Of a stretch of DNA of 64,000 bases, positions 1 to 8,216 are shown piece by piece. Source of the stretch: Streptomyces sp. NBC_00190 (GTDB lineage Bacteria; Actinomycetota; Actinomycetes; Streptomycetales; Streptomycetaceae); contig NZ_CP108131.1 in the NCBI RefSeq assembly GCF_036203305.1, forward strand, positions 7,688,001 through 7,752,000. The letters are read 5' to 3'. The translations under genes were made by a program, and so were the position numbers. The notes under the pieces were generated by a model. The model searched no databases. It had not been told where the DNA came from and saw only the letters and a program-made list of their open reading frames with translations. The stretch's first letter is position 1. Every line of letters starts with the position of its first letter.

Positions 1-77
1 GGGCGCAGTTCGAGCAGTACGGGGAGCAGGTCCTCGGTCAGTCGCGAGTCGCCGGGCTCAAGGTCGATGATCTTCAT
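1..77 (-). CDS. N-terminus of a probable GNAT acetyltransferase (cut by window edge)
   Basis: Reading leftwards from ATG at 77-75 gives 25 codons before the window ends, starting MKIIDLEPGDSRLTEDLLP. This opening resembles short actinobacterial GNAT-family N-acetyltransferases, which move acetyl from acetyl-CoA to an amine, but the acetyl-CoA-binding motif lies outside the window. No clear ribosome-binding site precedes the ATG, so translation may be weak or leaderless. The family call is a guess from the N-terminus only. Confidence 0.45.
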   Translation of the reverse strand, partial: MKIIDLEPGDSRLTEDLLPVLLELR

Positions 78-235
78 TGGGTCAGCGTAATCGGCCCCTG
101 CGGGTGCGCAGTCGGGTGGGTGGGACGTCCGCCAATCGGCTTGGACTTGGCCGTGCTCGGCCGGGTGCCGGGACACGCGTCGGCTCCTTCTTTAGGTTCT
201 TGGGTGTCCCCAGCCTCCTCGAAAAAGGTGGATCC

Positions 236-436
236 ATGCGTTCTGTGCGCTCCGCGCTCTCCGTCCTCGCCGCCGGCGCGATCGTCCTCGGCGGCGCGTC
301 CGCGGCCGCCGCCGACGTGAACGTCTACGCTCCGTCCGAGAACTCGTACACGTTCGTCTTCGGCGACTGGTTCCAGATCGCCGGCGACGACGTGTTCAAC
401 GCGGGCCACGACAACACGGTCGGCTCCAACAACTGA
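236..436 (+). CDS. small secreted protein of unknown function, 66 aa
   Basis: ATG at 236 follows an AAAGGTGG ribosome site, so the in-frame upstream extension to 77 is rejected. Residues 1-27 form a signal peptide: a basic start (MRSVR), a hydrophobic Ala/Val/Leu core and an Ala-rich cleavage site (SAAAA-D). The mature part is only about 39 residues, acidic and rich in aromatic and Asn residues, ending GHDNTVGSNN. It has no cysteine, so it is not a bacteriocin of disulfide type. No family is recognised. A perfect hairpin terminator follows 8 bp after the stop, supporting a real single-gene transcript. It could be a cell-surface or aerial-hypha protein, which is speculation. Confidence 0.7.
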   Translation: MRSVRSALSVLAAGAIVLGGASAAAADVNVYAPSENSYTFVFGDWFQIAGDDVFNAGHDNTVGSNN

Positions 437-443
437 CGACGCG

Positions 444-481
444 GCGAGGCGGCCCGCCCCACGTGGGGCGGGCCGCCTCGC
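444..481 (+). terminator. strong hairpin terminator after the small secreted protein
   Basis: A perfect 17-bp stem (444-460 with 465-481) closes on the 4-nt loop ACGT. There is no U-tract, as is usual in Streptomyces. It lies directly behind the stop at 436. Confidence 0.85.
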
Positions 482-565
482 GCGGCCTCGCCCGGCATGT
501 TGCAAGGGGAGGGGATCGGGAGAGCAAGGGGGAGGGACCGTTACCGGCGGCAGGAGTGGCACCTC

Positions 566-982
566 ATGAAGTACATGCTGATGGTCCTGGGCAAGCAGGC
601 CGACTACGAAGCCATGAGCGGCAAGGCGAGCGGTGACAGCCCGGCCTGGTCCGCGGCGGAACTCAAGGCGATGTTCGACCACATGGGCGCGCTGAACGAC
701 GAACTGGCCGCGGCGGGCGAGCTGGTCGACGCGCAGGGACTGGCCGAACCCCGCCAGGCGCGTCTGGTGACCGCCGACGCCGACGGCGCCCCGGTGGTTT
801 CCGACGTGCCGTACGGGGAGAAGAGCGCGGTCATCGCCGGGTACTGGGTCGTCGACGTCCCCGACTTCGGCCGAGCCGCCGAGATCGCCGCCCGCGCCCA
901 GGCCTGCCCGGTCCCCGAGGGCGCGCCCACCTACCCGGTCGTCGTCCACCCCGTCGGCGGCGCCCCCGAAACCGCGAAGTGA
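566..982 (+). CDS. YCII-related (DGPF-type) domain protein, 138 aa
   Basis: The protein begins MKYMLMVLGKQADYEAM, the usual opening of YCII/DGPF proteins, small dimeric ferredoxin-like-fold proteins often found beside ECF sigma factors. ATG at 566 is chosen because GGCAGGAG lies just upstream and homologues start here; an in-frame start at 497 would add an unlikely tail. The fold has a conserved His/Asp pair in some members, but enzymatic activity is unproven for this subgroup. No sigma factor is adjacent here, so the gene seems to stand alone. Function is unknown beyond the family. Confidence 0.85.
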   Translation: MKYMLMVLGKQADYEAMSGKASGDSPAWSAAELKAMFDHMGALNDELAAAGELVDAQGLAEPRQARLVTADADGAPVVSDVPYGEKSAVIAGYWVVDVPDFGRAAEIAARAQACPVPEGAPTYPVVVHPVGGAPETAK

Positions 983-1070
983 CGACCCGGCCCATCCGCG
1001 ATCCGGAAGCCGGTGTCCGCATGCCGGACGCCCGTCACGGTTGTCAGACCTCCCGCCTACTCTTGATCAC

Positions 1071-1250
1071 GTGAGTCCGACCCCTGACAACCTCGCCCCC
1101 GAGCGTCCCCTCGCTGAGATCAACGCCGACATCCGCGGCTTGTTCGCCCGAGCCGACGGCCGCCTGTCCGACGCCGAGCGCGTGCGGCACGCGATGCTGC
1201 TGGCGGAGTGGGCCGCCGCGATACGGGCGTCGGTCGTCCCCGCGGCGTAG
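1071..1250 (+). CDS. small conserved-type hypothetical protein, 59 aa
   Basis: GTG at 1071 opens a 59-codon frame with strongly G/C-biased third positions. The protein is charged and mostly helical, with a core NADIRGLFARADGRLSDAER and a second Ala-rich amphipathic helix. It has no signal peptide, membrane segment or cysteine. No recognisable ribosome site precedes the GTG; a TTG at 1041 is an alternative start. I do not recognise the family. The gene lies alone between the YCII gene and the serine hydrolase. Confidence 0.6.
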   Translation: MSPTPDNLAPERPLAEINADIRGLFARADGRLSDAERVRHAMLLAEWAAAIRASVVPAA

Positions 1251-1436
1251 CGGGCTCGCCAGGCCACCGTCCGGCCCACCGACCCACCGTCCACCCGCCA
1301 CCGGCCGCAGCCGATCGCGGTGTGGCGTGCCGTGTCGTGTCGGACCGATGAATTCCCGGTCCGGCGGCAGTCTTCCCCACGGGCTCCCGCGCCGGCCCCT
1401 TCGTTCCGGCGCTCCGCACGCACGAGAAGGTGGACG

Positions 1437-2588
1437 ATGAGCGGTCTGCGCAGGCTCCTGGAAGCCCACGTCGGTGACGGCCGACTGCCCGGCGCGGTGG
1501 GTCTGGTGGCCCGGGGCGATGACATCGAGGTGGCGGCCGTAGGCTCCCTCGACACCTCCGGCGGCGCCCCGATGGAACGCGACTCCCTCTTCCGGGTCGC
1601 CTCGCTCACCAAGCCGGTGATCGCCGCGGCCGCGATGACGATGATCGAGGACGGCCTGCTCGCCCTCGACGTGCCGGTCACCCGCTGGCTGCCGGAACTC
1701 GCGGCGCCGATGGTCGCCCGTACGCCGTCCTCACCCGTCGACGACGTGGTTCCCGCCGAGCGCCCGATCACCGTCGAAGACCTCCTCACCTTCCGGGCCG
1801 GCTACGGCTTTCCCGCGGACTTCTCGCTGCCCGCCGTCCGGCTGCTCTTCAGCGAGCTGGGGCAGGGACCACCGCAGCCCCAGCAGATCGCGGCGCCGGA
1901 CGAGTGGATGGCGGCCCTCGCACGGATCCCGCTCCTCCACCAGCCGGGCCGGGCATGGCTCTACAACACCTGCTCCGACATCCTCGGAGTGCTCATGGCC
2001 CGCGCGGCCGGACAGTCCCTCCCCGACCTCCTGGCGGAGCGCGTCTTCGAGCCGCTCGGCATGCGTGACACGGCGTTCGCGGTACCGCACGACCGGCTCC
2101 ACCGGTTCACCGGCTGCTACCGCGCCGCGCCGGACGGCGGCCCGCTGCAGCTCGTCGATCCCGCAGACGGGCAGTGGAGCACCCTGCCCGCCTTCCCCTC
2201 CGGGGCGGGCGGGCTGGTCTCCACCGCCGACGACTGGCTCGCCTTCGGCCGGATGCTGCTCGCGGGCGGCGCGTACGGGGGCGGGCGCCTGCTCTCGCCG
2301 GAGTCCGTACGGCAGATGGCCACCGACCACCTCACGGCGGAGCAGCGCGAGGGCGGCGCCCTCTTCCTGGAAGGCCAAGGCTGGGGATTCGGCGGCTCGG
2401 TCGACGTGGCGCCCCTCGATCCGTGGAACGTGCCCGGCCGCTACGGCTGGATCGGCGGCACCGGCACCGCCGCCCACGTGGTCCCCGCCACCGGCGCCGT
2501 CACCATCCTCCTCACCCAGCGCGAAATGAGCGGCCCGGCCTCGCCCCCGCTGATGCGGGAGTTCTGGACCTACGCCGCGAAGGGTTAA
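1437..2588 (+). CDS. serine hydrolase of the beta-lactamase/class C (S12) family, 383 aa
   Basis: Class C beta-lactamase-fold hydrolases act on amide or ester bonds through a Ser-Lys-Tyr triad. The nucleophile motif is SLTK at residues 56-59, and a tyrosine motif WLYNTCSD lies around residue 176, followed by the typical PLGMRDTAF segment. The length fits the family. No signal peptide is visible, so it is probably cytoplasmic, as for many EstB-like esterases. ATG at 1437 follows GAGAAGG. Its stop overlaps the stop of the convergent ligase gene: the palindrome TTAA at 2585-2588 serves both. Substrate unknown. Confidence 0.88.
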   Translation: MSGLRRLLEAHVGDGRLPGAVGLVARGDDIEVAAVGSLDTSGGAPMERDSLFRVASLTKPVIAAAAMTMIEDGLLALDVPVTRWLPELAAPMVARTPSSPVDDVVPAERPITVEDLLTFRAGYGFPADFSLPAVRLLFSELGQGPPQPQQIAAPDEWMAALARIPLLHQPGRAWLYNTCSDILGVLMARAAGQSLPDLLAERVFEPLGMRDTAFAVPHDRLHRFTGCYRAAPDGGPLQLVDPADGQWSTLPAFPSGAGGLVSTADDWLAFGRMLLAGGAYGGGRLLSPESVRQMATDHLTAEQREGGALFLEGQGWGFGGSVDVAPLDPWNVPGRYGWIGGTGTAAHVVPATGAVTILLTQREMSGPASPPLMREFWTYAAKG

Positions 2589-4078
2589 CGCCCTTCACCG
2601 GCCGCGCGGTCCCGCAGGCGGCGTTTGTCCGGCTTCCCCCGGGCGGTCAGCGGGATCGCGTCCTCCCAGAACACCGTGGTCGGCCGGTGCGCCGGAGACA
2701 GCTCCCGCCCGACCAGGGCGCAGGCCTCGGCCGCCATCTCGGCGCCGGGCGCGCACCCGGGCGCCGCCACCAGGAACGCGCAGACCTCCTCGCCCGTCAG
2801 ATCGCTGTGCCGGCCGACCACCACCGCCTCGGCCACGGCCGGATGCCGGGCGAGCGCGGCCTCCACGGGCACGCAGTACACGTTGTCCCCGTCGACCATC
2901 ACCACGTCCTTGACCCGGTCGTCGAGGTACAGGTAGCCGTCCTCGCCGAGGTGCCCGAGGTCCCCCGTCCGCAGCCACCCGTCGCGCAGGACCGACGCGG
3001 TCAGTCCGGGACGGCCCCAGTACCCGGCCATCATCGCCGCCGACCGCATCCACACCTCCCCGGTGCGCCCGGCGCCCACCGCGGCCCCGCCCCCGTCGCG
3101 CACCTCGACCTCCACCCCCGCCACGGGCCGCCCCACGGAGGCCAGCAGCTCAGGCCGGTCCGCCACCGCCGCCTCGTGGTCCGCGGGCGTGAGGCGGCAG
3201 ATCACCGCCGCCTCGTTCATGCCGTAGCCCTGCTGCCACCGCCCGCCCCAGCGGGTCACCGCCTCGCGCAGCCGGGAGGGCAGGACGGGCGAGTCGCCGT
3301 ACGAGACCACCTCCAGCCCTGGCACACCCGCGGCGGTCCCGGGGTCGTCCAGCAGCCGGTACACCATCGACGTCGTCAGGTACGTCGACACCCGCCCCAG
3401 ACGCCGGCAGGCCGCGGCGAACTCCCGCGGCGAGAAGGGGGCGAGAACCTCCACCCTGCCTCCGGCCAGCAGCTGTTCCAGGGAGCGCCCGCCGGACCTC
3501 TGGGCCAGTGAGGTGACCGACAGGTACACCGGCTCCGCCCACCCGGCCGTGCGTACGGTGTTGCGCGCCGCCATGGCGCCGAAGGTGGAGGCCACCCCCT
3601 TGGGCAGCCCCGTCGTCCCGCCGGTGTAGGTCACCCGGGCCACGTCGTCCTCCCGCGCCCGCACGGCCACCGCCGCCGCCTCGCGCCCCGCAGCCCGCCG
3701 CAGCACCTCGTCCAGGCCCAGCCGGGGCGCGCCCGTATCGGGCACCGGGACGTCGTGCAGCACCAGGTCCGGCCGGCAGTCCCGCAGGATGAACTCCAGC
3801 CCGTACAGGGCCGGTCCGGCCAGCACCTGGGTCAGCCGCGCCCCCAGGAGGTGCGCGGCGAGCCGTACCAGCAGCACCTCTGGCCGGTTCCCGCCCGCCA
3901 CACAGGCCAGCCCAGATCCGCGCCCGACCCCCGCCTCCGCCAGGGTTCCCGCAAGCCGCCAGGTGTTCTCCCGTACGTCCGAGTACGTCATGACGGCGGG
4001 CCCCACACCGATGGCGGGCCGGTCCGCGTACCGCTCCAGGGCCTCTGCCAGTTCCGTGACGTACCGTGCCCGCGCCAT
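2585..4078 (-). CDS. AMP-binding (acyl-CoA ligase-like) enzyme, 497 aa
   Basis: Members of the ANL superfamily adenylate a carboxylic acid and usually pass it to CoA. The P-loop signature YTGGTTGLPKGV is present, followed by the DRVKDVVMVDGDNVY hinge region and the C-terminal catalytic lysine region GKPDKRRLRD. The chosen ATG at 4078 gives MARARYVTELAEALERYADRPAI, the normal opening of fatty-acyl-CoA ligases; an upstream in-frame start would overlap the divergent gene's promoter. The product is soluble. No partner gene (ACP, thioesterase or ketosynthase) is adjacent, so the substrate cannot be inferred. It is convergent with the serine hydrolase. Confidence 0.88.
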   Translation of the reverse strand: MARARYVTELAEALERYADRPAIGVGPAVMTYSDVRENTWRLAGTLAEAGVGRGSGLACVAGGNRPEVLLVRLAAHLLGARLTQVLAGPALYGLEFILRDCRPDLVLHDVPVPDTGAPRLGLDEVLRRAAGREAAAVAVRAREDDVARVTYTGGTTGLPKGVASTFGAMAARNTVRTAGWAEPVYLSVTSLAQRSGGRSLEQLLAGGRVEVLAPFSPREFAAACRRLGRVSTYLTTSMVYRLLDDPGTAAGVPGLEVVSYGDSPVLPSRLREAVTRWGGRWQQGYGMNEAAVICRLTPADHEAAVADRPELLASVGRPVAGVEVEVRDGGGAAVGAGRTGEVWMRSAAMMAGYWGRPGLTASVLRDGWLRTGDLGHLGEDGYLYLDDRVKDVVMVDGDNVYCVPVEAALARHPAVAEAVVVGRHSDLTGEEVCAFLVAAPGCAPGAEMAAEACALVGRELSPAHRPTTVFWEDAIPLTARGKPDKRRLRDRAAGEGR

Positions 4079-4166
4079 GCGCAACCCGCCTCTCCGCGTC
4101 CCGCCGACGTACCGTACAACCCTCGCCCAGTGCCCGGACCCCCGATCCCCCGGCATCATGGACGGT

Positions 4167-4907
4167 ATGACGACCGAATCCCGTGCTCGTTCGTTCAGTG
4201 CCGCGGCTGCCCGCTACGCCGACCACCGCCCCTCGTACCCGCCCGAGCTCCTCACCGCTCTGGCCGATCTGGCCGGTTTCCCGCCGGCCGGGGCGCGGGT
4301 CGCCGACGTCGGGGCGGGCACGGGCATCGCCACCGCCCTGCTGGAGGCGGCCGGGGCCCGTGTGGTCGCGGTGGAGCCGGGCGAGGGCATGGCCGCCGAG
4401 TTCCGGCGCCGCAATCCGCGGACGCCGCTCGTACGCGGCGACGGCAACCGACTGCCCCTCGCCACGGGCTCGGTGGACCTGTTGACCTATGCGCAGTCCT
4501 GGCACTGGACCGACCCCGCCCGCTCGGTCCCCGAGGCACTGCGCGTGCTGCGCCCCGGCGGGGCGCTGGCGGTCTGGTCGAACGATCCGGACGTCTCCGT
4601 CGGATGGATCTCCGAGCAGCAGGACCGCATCGAGGAGCGGTTCGGCCCGGGCTGGTACATCAACGAACGGGCCCGCTCGCAGGGGGGATTGCGCTTCACC
4701 ACCCGCCTTCTGCCGTGGTCGCGCCGCGTCCCGGTCGACACGCATCTGGCGAAGCTGTCCACGCACTCCCTGTTCCTCGTCGGCGCGCCCGGCACGGACG
4801 CCTTCCTCGCCGACGAACGGGCCCTGCTCATGGGCCGGTTCCCGGACGGCATGGTCGAGGAGCACTACGTGGTCGATCTGAGCGTGGCCGTCCGCGGCGG
4901 TGCGTGA
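4167..4907 (+). CDS. class I SAM-dependent methyltransferase, 246 aa
   Basis: The protein starts MTTESRARSFSAAAARYAD and carries motif I VADVGAGTGIAT, an acidic residue after beta-2 (VVAVEPGEGM), and the post-motif ALRVLRPGGALAVW, so a SAM-binding Rossmann fold is clear. Proteins starting SFSxAAxxYxxxRP belong to the UbiE/BioC-like methyltransferase group (DUF/Methyltransf_11). The substrate is unknown. ATG at 4158 is an alternative start three codons upstream. The gene is divergent from the AMP-ligase, with an 88-bp gap that must hold both promoters. Confidence 0.85.
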   Translation: MTTESRARSFSAAAARYADHRPSYPPELLTALADLAGFPPAGARVADVGAGTGIATALLEAAGARVVAVEPGEGMAAEFRRRNPRTPLVRGDGNRLPLATGSVDLLTYAQSWHWTDPARSVPEALRVLRPGGALAVWSNDPDVSVGWISEQQDRIEERFGPGWYINERARSQGGLRFTTRLLPWSRRVPVDTHLAKLSTHSLFLVGAPGTDAFLADERALLMGRFPDGMVEEHYVVDLSVAVRGGA

Positions 4908-5018
4908 CCGTGAAAGGACCGGGCCGGGGGCTGTTCGGGTGAACCGGCGGAACCTGTGGCGGGTCCGGCCGTTGATCAAGGCACTCACCACCATGCACTC
5001 GTGCACACAGAAAGACCC

Positions 5019-5432
5019 ATGATGATCAAGAAGATTATGGCCACCGCCGCCGCCACCGCTTCCATCGTCGGCGCGGGCGCCGCCGTGGCCGCCCCGGCCA
5101 TGGCCATCGGCAACGACAACGGGGTCAACACCGTCAACGGCAACAACTCCCAGCAGATCTACGGCAATCAGAAGACCCACGGCGACCTGAGCCCGCAGCT
5201 CGGCCTGGTCCAGGGCACGCTGAACAAGCCCTGCATCGGTCTGCCGGCCAAGGTCAATGCCCAGTCGATCCTTGCCTTCGTCAACATCGGTGTCCAGGAC
5301 ATCAACGTCCTGTCGAACCCGCAGAACCAGCAGTGCACCGAGAACTCCACCCAGGCCAAGGGCGACGAGCCGCTCTCGCACATCCTGGACAACATCCCGG
5401 TCCTCTCGGGCAACATTTCGCAGGGCAGCTGA
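5019..5432 (+). CDS. rodlin, secreted aerial-hypha rodlet protein, 137 aa
   Basis: Rodlins are secreted proteins that, with chaplins, form the paired-rod layer on aerial hyphae and spores. The sequence matches what I know of RdlA/RdlB: a signal peptide ending about residue 31 (APAMA-IGNDN), then GNDNG, DLSPQLGLVQGTLNKPCIGL, QDINVLSNPQNQQCTENST and the C-terminal ALSHILD-like EPLSHILDNIPVLSG. The two mature cysteines are conserved. The start is ATG at 5019 or 5022. S. coelicolor has two divergent rodlin genes; only one is seen here. A hairpin terminator follows at 5584. Confidence 0.93.
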   Translation: MMIKKIMATAAATASIVGAGAAVAAPAMAIGNDNGVNTVNGNNSQQIYGNQKTHGDLSPQLGLVQGTLNKPCIGLPAKVNAQSILAFVNIGVQDINVLSNPQNQQCTENSTQAKGDEPLSHILDNIPVLSGNISQGS

Positions 5433-5583
5433 CGCAGTCCCCTCTGCGAGCCGGGGCCTCAGACGCCTGCGCGAGTGCCCACGGGGCCCCGGCTTGTTCC
5501 ACCCGGATCCGCGGATCCGCCCCTGCCGCAGGCGTGCGGCGGCCGACAGGCCGTCGAGATGGGCATCGGTCCTCACGTCGGAG

Positions 5584-5613
5584 AGCCTCCCGTCCCACCG
5601 GACGGGAGGCTTT
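5584..5613 (+). terminator. hairpin terminator between rodlin and cynS
   Basis: A perfect 12-bp stem (5584-5595 with 5600-5611) closes on CACC and is followed by TTT on the plus strand. It sits between convergent genes and may end both transcripts. Confidence 0.75.
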
Positions 5614-5640
5614 CCGACGTTCCGGAGGTGTTCCGGTCCG

Positions 5641-6111
5641 TCAGAAGGGCTTGGTCGGAAGGTACTTGCCGTCCAGGGTGATGACCGCGCGCTCGCCGCC
5701 CTCGGGGTCGGTGACCTTACGGACGTCCAGCTTGAAGTTGATCGCGCTGATGATGCCGTCCCCGAACTGCTCGTGGACCAGAGCCTTCAGAGTGGTCCCG
5801 TAGACCTGGAGCATCTCGTGGAAGCGGTAGATCGTCGGGTCGGTCGGGATGCCGCCGGGGACCGAGCCGCGGGTCGGGATCGTCTGCAGGAGCGCGACCG
5901 CGTCCTCGTCCAGGCCGAGCAGCTCGGCGACCGGCCTCGCCGCGGACTCGGGCAGCGGATGCTGGCCCAGCAGCGCGGCGGTCACGAACGCGACCGACAG
6001 GCCGGCGGAGTCGCCGAGCTGCTGCCACGAGAGGTCCTTGCGGGTCTTGGCTTCGACGACGGCGACGGCGAGGGCCTGGCGGGCGGTGGGGTCGAACTGG
6101 GCGTGCGGCAT
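5641..6111 (-). CDS. cynS: cyanate hydratase (cyanase), 156 aa
   Basis: Cyanase converts cyanate and bicarbonate to ammonia and two CO2 (via carbamate). The C-terminal part is nearly textbook: [20 protein letters not shown], then [15 protein letters not shown] and [18 protein letters not shown]. The catalytic Arg, Glu and Ser of the decamer (R in IYRFHE, E in FHEML, S in GIISAIN) are present. Length 156 equals the E. coli enzyme. ATG at 6111 follows GAAAGGA. It lies 92 bp behind cynT on the same strand, so the two are probably co-transcribed. Confidence 0.97.
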   Translation of the reverse strand: MPHAQFDPTARQALAVAVVEAKTRKDLSWQQLGDSAGLSVAFVTAALLGQHPLPESAARPVAELLGLDEDAVALLQTIPTRGSVPGGIPTDPTIYRFHEMLQVYGTTLKALVHEQFGDGIISAINFKLDVRKVTDPEGGERAVITLDGKYLPTKPF

Positions 6112-6203
6112 GGGGAGACGTCCTTTCGGGAGCGGGGAACGGGGGCGGGGCATTGGGAAGCGGAACAGCGAACGGGGAGGGAACCGGGGAGGGGCGGGGC
6201 GGG

Positions 6204-6809
6204 TCAGAGCGCGACGGCGGCCGTGGGGCCCGATACCTCCGCGACACCGCCGGTGGGGATGTCGTAGACCCAGCCCCGCAGGGTGAGCCGCCCCTCGGCC
6301 GTGGCGCGGGCGACCGATGGATGCGTGGCCAGGTTCGCCAGCTGGGCACGTACGTTCTCGCGCACCAGAGCGGCCACCCGGCCGGGCCCGGCGCCCGCCG
6401 TGCGGGCCACCGAGGCGTCCGCGTGCCGCAGCCAGCGGGCGACCGACGAGGCGGCGCTCAGGTCCGTGCCCTCGGCGAGCGCGGTCATCGCCCCGCAGGC
6501 GGAGTGCCCGCACACGACGATCCCGGTGACGCCGAGGACGGCGACGGCGTACTCGATGCTGGCCGTCACCCCGTCCGGGCCCGGAGCGTAGGCGGGCACC
6601 AGATTTCCGGCGGTGCGGATGACGAACAGCTCGCCCGGCTCGCTCTGGGTGATCAGCTCCGGCACCACGCGGGCGTCCGAGCAGCCGATGAACAAGGTCG
6701 TCGGCCGGTGGGCCTCGGCCAGCTCGGCGAAGAGCCGTGCCTTCGCCGGGAACACCTCTTGCTGGAAGCGTGCGACGCCGTCCGAAAGGCCGTCCGAGAG
6801 ATCGGGCAT
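6204..6809 (-). CDS. cynT: beta-class carbonic anhydrase of the cyanate operon, 201 aa
   Basis: CynT supplies bicarbonate so that cyanase does not deplete it. Zinc ligands are visible in the two beta-CA motifs, [15 protein letters not shown] (Cys, Asp, Arg) and [14 protein letters not shown] (His, Cys). [29 protein letters not shown] and GWVYDI closely follow E. coli CynT. ATG at 6809 has AGAGGGAG upstream; the longer frame to 6935 would run through the divergent promoter and is rejected. The cynT-cynS pair and divergent cynR form the standard cyn arrangement. Confidence 0.95.
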   Translation of the reverse strand: MPDLSDGLSDGVARFQQEVFPAKARLFAELAEAHRPTTLFIGCSDARVVPELITQSEPGELFVIRTAGNLVPAYAPGPDGVTASIEYAVAVLGVTGIVVCGHSACGAMTALAEGTDLSAASSVARWLRHADASVARTAGAGPGRVAALVRENVRAQLANLATHPSVARATAEGRLTLRGWVYDIPTGGVAEVSGPTAAVAL

Positions 6810-6859
6810 GGTCACTCCCTCTGGTGGGATGCGCCCCGGGGGGCTTGACGTGTTCCACC

Positions 6860-6874
6860 ATGCATGAGCTGCAT
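6860..6874. promoter_or_regulatory. candidate CynR (LysR-type) operator, T-N11-A dyad
   Basis: ATGCA-N5-TGCAT forms a perfect 5-bp dyad and fits the LysR T-N11-A rule. It lies in the unusually AT-rich 124-bp gap between cynT and cynR, about 60 bp from each start. Regulator binding is inferred. Confidence 0.6.
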
Positions 6875-6909
6875 CTATTGTGTCCAAGACGCGATATCCA
6901 TGCTTGCTA

Positions 6910-6935
6910 TTGCTCTCATCTATAGTTGCTCTCAT
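6910..6935 (+). repeat. 10-bp direct repeat TTGCTCTCAT overlapping the cynR start
   Basis: TTGCTCTCAT occurs at 6910-6919 and 6926-6935, 16 bp apart. The second copy contains the first two bases of the cynR ATG. It could be a second regulator contact for autorepression. Confidence 0.6.
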
Positions 6936-7845
6936 GGCTCTCGAACTGCGTCACCTGCGCTATCTGATCGCCGTCGCCGAACACGGCAGCTTCACCCGCG
7001 CCGCCGAAGAGCTGCGGATCTCCCAGCCCACCCTGTCCCAACAGATCCGGCAGCTCGAACGCACCGTGGGGGCCCAGCTGTTGGACCGCACCGGCCGCAC
7101 CGTGCGGCTCACCGACGCGGGCGCTACGTACGCCCACTACGCGCGCGGCGCCCTACGGGACCTGGCGGCGGCCGAACGGGCCGTGACGGACCTGGCCGAC
7201 CTCTCCCGCGGCCACCTGCGCCTCGCGCTGACCCCCACCTTCACCGCGTACCTCGTCGGCCCGCTCACCGCCGGGCTCCACGCCGCCCACCCCGGCATCA
7301 CCGTCGAGGTCCGCGAGATGCCCCAGGACCGCATCGAAGCCGGGCTGCTCGCCGACGACCACGACCTCGGCCTCGCCTTCGACCGGCCGCACCTGCCCGG
7401 CATCGCCGCGGCCCCGCTGTTCACCGAGACCCTCGGCCTGGTCGTGGCCGCCGACGGAGCCGGGGACCATCCGCCCGCCGGTGAGGCGCTCTCCGTACGG
7501 GATCTCGCGGAGCGCCGACTGGCCCTGCTCAGCGGGGACTTCGCCACCCGCGGACACGTCGATGCGTACCTTCGCGCCCACGGGGTGCGGCCGCACGTCG
7601 CCGTGGAGGCGAACTCCGTCCAGGCCCTCACCGAGATCGTCCGGCGCACCCCCCTGGCCACCGTCCTGCCGGACGCCGTCACCGACGACCACCCGCACCT
7701 GCGCCCGGTGCCGCTGGACCCGGCCATCCCGCCACGGACCGTCGTCCTGCTGCGCCGGGAGAGCGCGTACGAGAGCGCGGCGGCGCGCGCCTTCACCGGA
7801 CTCCTCCGGCGCCTGGTCAGCGCCCGCGGATACCGCCCGGCCTAA
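6934..7845 (+). CDS. cynR: LysR-family regulator of cyanate genes, 303 aa
   Basis: The N-terminal winged helix-turn-helix (LRHLRYLIAVAEHGSFTRAA, then LRISQPTLSQQIRQLE) and RTGRTVRLTDAG closely resemble E. coli CynR. The effector domain keeps CynR-like stretches such as RLALTPTFTAYLVGPL, FATRGHVDAYL and VEANSVQALTEIVRRTPL. In E. coli, CynR activates the cyn operon when cyanate is present and represses itself. ATG at 6934 gives the right length. The gene is divergent from cynT, as expected for LysR control of the neighbour. Confidence 0.92.
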   Translation: MALELRHLRYLIAVAEHGSFTRAAEELRISQPTLSQQIRQLERTVGAQLLDRTGRTVRLTDAGATYAHYARGALRDLAAAERAVTDLADLSRGHLRLALTPTFTAYLVGPLTAGLHAAHPGITVEVREMPQDRIEAGLLADDHDLGLAFDRPHLPGIAAAPLFTETLGLVVAADGAGDHPPAGEALSVRDLAERRLALLSGDFATRGHVDAYLRAHGVRPHVAVEANSVQALTEIVRRTPLATVLPDAVTDDHPHLRPVPLDPAIPPRTVVLLRRESAYESAAARAFTGLLRRLVSARGYRPA

Positions 7846-7852
7846 GCGCGGC

Positions 7853-8216
7853 CTAAGCGGCCTCGACCGCCGGCCGGGCCAGGCGCTCGACGCGGGTCAG
7901 GAACTCCCTGGGGTGGAAGGGCTTCGCGAGGCAGTCGTCCACACCGGCCTCCAGCGCGCGGGCCGTGCGCTCCGGGTCCGCGGGCGGCAGCGCGAGGATC
8001 GGCACCCGCCCGTGACCGGGGGAGCGGCGGATCTCCTCGAACAGCGCGACCTCGTCCAGCCCCGGCCGCCGTCACTGTCTAGCAGGGCCACGGTGTCCGC
8101 CCCGGTTCCGCCGTCGACCACCGCGAAGCCCCGCCCACGAGGAGGCGCTCCAGCAGCGTCCGGAGCGTACGGTCCTTCGCCACGAGAAGGATCTTGTCCG
8201 GGGAAGCGCTGCTCAT
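7853..8216 (-). pseudogene. response regulator receiver, broken by two frameshifts
   Basis: From ATG at 8216 the frame reads MSSASPDKILLVAKDRTLRTLLERLLV, then moves to a second frame (FAVVDGGTGADTVALLDSD) and then a third (LDEVALFEEIRRSPGHGRVP ... LEAGVDDCLAKPFHPREFLTRVERL) that stops at 7853. Put together this is one receiver domain with a possible phospho-acceptor Asp in ALLDSD and the conserved Lys in LAKPF. Each shift fits loss of one base in a C/G run (about 8130 and 8062). No output domain follows. It may be a decayed gene, or two sequencing errors in homopolymers; the acidic pair expected after ILLV is already reduced to AKD, which favours decay. Confidence 0.7.

Noticed and set aside
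3150..5576. Very long minus-strand open frame (808 codons) across the ligase, methyltransferase and rodlin genes
   Set aside because: It is a shadow frame of GC-rich coding DNA; its translation is Arg/Gly/Ala-rich and the real genes there have clear motifs.
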